Positions 6,217 through 6,479 of a DNA stretch of 6,479 bases are shown here, piece after piece. The stretch is taken from assembly GCA_002478545.1 (NCBI GenBank), contig DLOY01000020.1, positions 5,181 to 11,659 of the forward strand, written 5' to 3'. A program made the position numbers and the translations under genes. Within the stretch, counting starts at the first letter, position 1; each line of letters opens with the position of its first letter. Source of the DNA: Micrococcales bacterium UBA7472 (GTDB lineage: Bacteria > Actinomycetota > Actinomycetes > Actinomycetales > Microbacteriaceae). The notes below the pieces were generated by a model. The model was given only the letters and a program-made list of their open reading frames with translations, searched no databases and was not told where the DNA came from.

Positions 6217-6240
6217 ACGGTGTAAGTATGCCCGTGTCAA
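6211..6240 (-). promoter_or_regulatory. Sigma-70/SigA-type promoter of the whiB2 unit
   Basis: On the minus strand TTGACA (6240 to 6235) is a perfect -35 consensus. After an 18-bp spacer comes TGTAAT (6216 to 6211), a five-of-six match to TATAAT. Transcription should start near 6204, leaving a leader of about 30 nt that carries the AGGGA ribosome binding site. This is the clearest promoter in the window and probably drives whiB2, the glycosyltransferase and DUF5719 together, since no promoter is obvious between them. Confidence 0.7.
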
Positions 6241-6261
6241 GTCCGATATTTTGCGGTAGTG

Positions 6262-6271
6262 AACAATTGTT
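6262..6271. promoter_or_regulatory. 10-bp palindrome AACAATTGTT, candidate regulator site
   Basis: AACAATTGTT is a perfect palindrome in the 125-bp divergent spacer between whiB2 and galE. Its centre lies about 62 bp upstream of the predicted whiB2 start site, upstream of the -35 box, and 32 bp before the galE start. The symmetry does not extend beyond 10 bp. Binding of a dimeric regulator is inference; no family is assigned. Confidence 0.35.
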
Positions 6272-6279
6272 ACCAAAGC

Positions 6280-6296
6280 CTCAAGGTAGCCTTGAG
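6280..6296. repeat. 17-bp perfect inverted repeat (7-3-7) ending two bases before the galE start
   Basis: CTCAAGG (6280-6286), TAG, CCTTGAG (6290-6296) pair completely. As DNA the repeat covers the proposed galE -10 (TAGCCT, 6287-6292) and could be an operator. As RNA it would be a 7-bp hairpin hiding the only SD-like sequence, AAGG (6283-6286). There is no U-tract and a coding start follows at once, so it is not a terminator. Confidence 0.5.
6287..6292 (+). promoter_or_regulatory. Putative -10 element (TAGCCT) for leaderless galE
   Basis: TAGCCT fits the TANNNT pattern and ends six bases before the galE ATG, exactly the same distance as TACAAT before the ATG at 1604. The only SD-like sequence, AAGG, is 12 nt from the ATG, too far to be good. 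Only three of six bases match TATAAT and no -35 is evident, so this is tentative. Confidence 0.3.
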
Positions 6297-6298
6297 AC

Positions 6299-6479
6299 AT
6301 GAAACTCTTGGTCACTGGCGGTGCTGGCTACATTGGCTCTCACGTTGTTCGGTCAGCCGAACAAAATGGTCACGAATGCGTAGTTATCGATAATCTCTCG
6401 ACCGGAGTTAGCTCCCGCATTAGTTGCCCGCTAGTGCAATTGGATCTCGCTGCACCAAATGCTGTGACTGAACTCAGCG
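6299..6479 (+). CDS. galE: GalE-like UDP-glucose 4-epimerase, N-terminal fragment (cut by window edge)
   Basis: Sixty codons are visible. The peptide opens MKLLVTGGAGYIGSHVV, with the Rossmann NAD-binding motif G-G-A-G-Y-I-G-S-H (7-15) of extended short-chain dehydrogenases. V-V-I-D-N-L-S-T-G follows (28-36), where D31 and N32 lie at the end of the second strand and contact the NAD adenosine ribose. The L-D-L at 48-50 contains the acidic residue expected near the adenine. This combination is typical of UDP-glucose 4-epimerase, which interconverts UDP-glucose and UDP-galactose in the cytosol for envelope polysaccharides. Related UDP-sugar epimerases (UDP-GlcNAc, UDP-glucuronate) share this N-terminus. 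The catalytic Tyr-x-x-x-Lys lies beyond the window, so substrate and completeness cannot be decided. The gene is divergent from whiB2. Confidence 0.8.
   Translation, partial: MKLLVTGGAGYIGSHVVRSAEQNGHECVVIDNLSTGVSSRISCPLVQLDLAAPNAVTELS

Noticed and set aside
6097..6315. 72-codon minus-strand open frame across the whiB2-galE spacer
   Set aside because: It covers the whiB2 promoter in another frame, overlaps the starts of both neighbouring genes and has no conserved motif; its length is likely chance.

Overview
The window looks like chromosomal DNA of a high-G+C Gram-positive bacterium (Actinomycetota), but with only moderate GC. The best evidence is a WhiB-family Fe-S regulator of the WhiB2/WhmD type, a protein class confined to actinobacteria and their phages. 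The order whiB2 - large membrane glycosyltransferase - DUF5719 protein - Rv3259-like 'metallopeptidase family' protein - manB - ahcY is a familiar actinobacterial neighbourhood. The moderate GC, near-total absence of spacers and missing intervening genes would suit a small-genome Microbacteriaceae lineage such as the freshwater/marine Luna/Aquiluna group. That lineage call is inference, not something I could test.

Layout, left to right. Positions 1-132 (minus) hold the first 44 codons of ahcY (S-adenosylhomocysteine hydrolase), 23 nt downstream of manB. Positions 156-1556 (minus) hold manB, a phosphomannomutase/phosphoglucomutase with all four active-site loops and a TTG start. A 47-bp divergent spacer separates it from a small plus-strand gene (1604-1993) for a PF06262-like protein without HExxH. 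That gene meets the minus-strand DUF5719 gene (1990-3270) tail to tail, the stop codons overlapping. The DUF5719 gene overlaps the 864-residue glycosyltransferase gene (3267-5861) by ATGA, and the latter begins 6 nt after the stop of whiB2 (5868-6173). A 125-bp divergent regulatory region (6174-6298) follows, with a clear promoter for whiB2 and several palindromes. The 5' end of a plus-strand galE-like epimerase gene (6299-6479) runs off the window.

How the genes fit together: whiB2 - glycosyltransferase - DUF5719 form one tightly packed transcription unit. It couples a division/septation-type regulator to a membrane glycosyltransferase and a membrane-anchored extracytoplasmic beta-rich protein, so cell-envelope glycan assembly is the plausible shared theme. 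ManB (mannose-1-phosphate for GDP-mannose) and the GalE-like enzyme (UDP-sugar epimerisation) supply nucleotide-sugar precursors on either side.

I see no rRNA, tRNA, CRISPR, insertion sequence, phage gene, integration site or convincing intrinsic terminator. No gap without a gene exceeds about 125 bp. This is mostly ordinary core chromosome. The points worth a second look are the degenerate metallopeptidase, the three-fold repeat and function of DUF5719, the fused glycosyltransferase, the two plus-strand genes that look leaderless, and the palindromes between whiB2 and galE.
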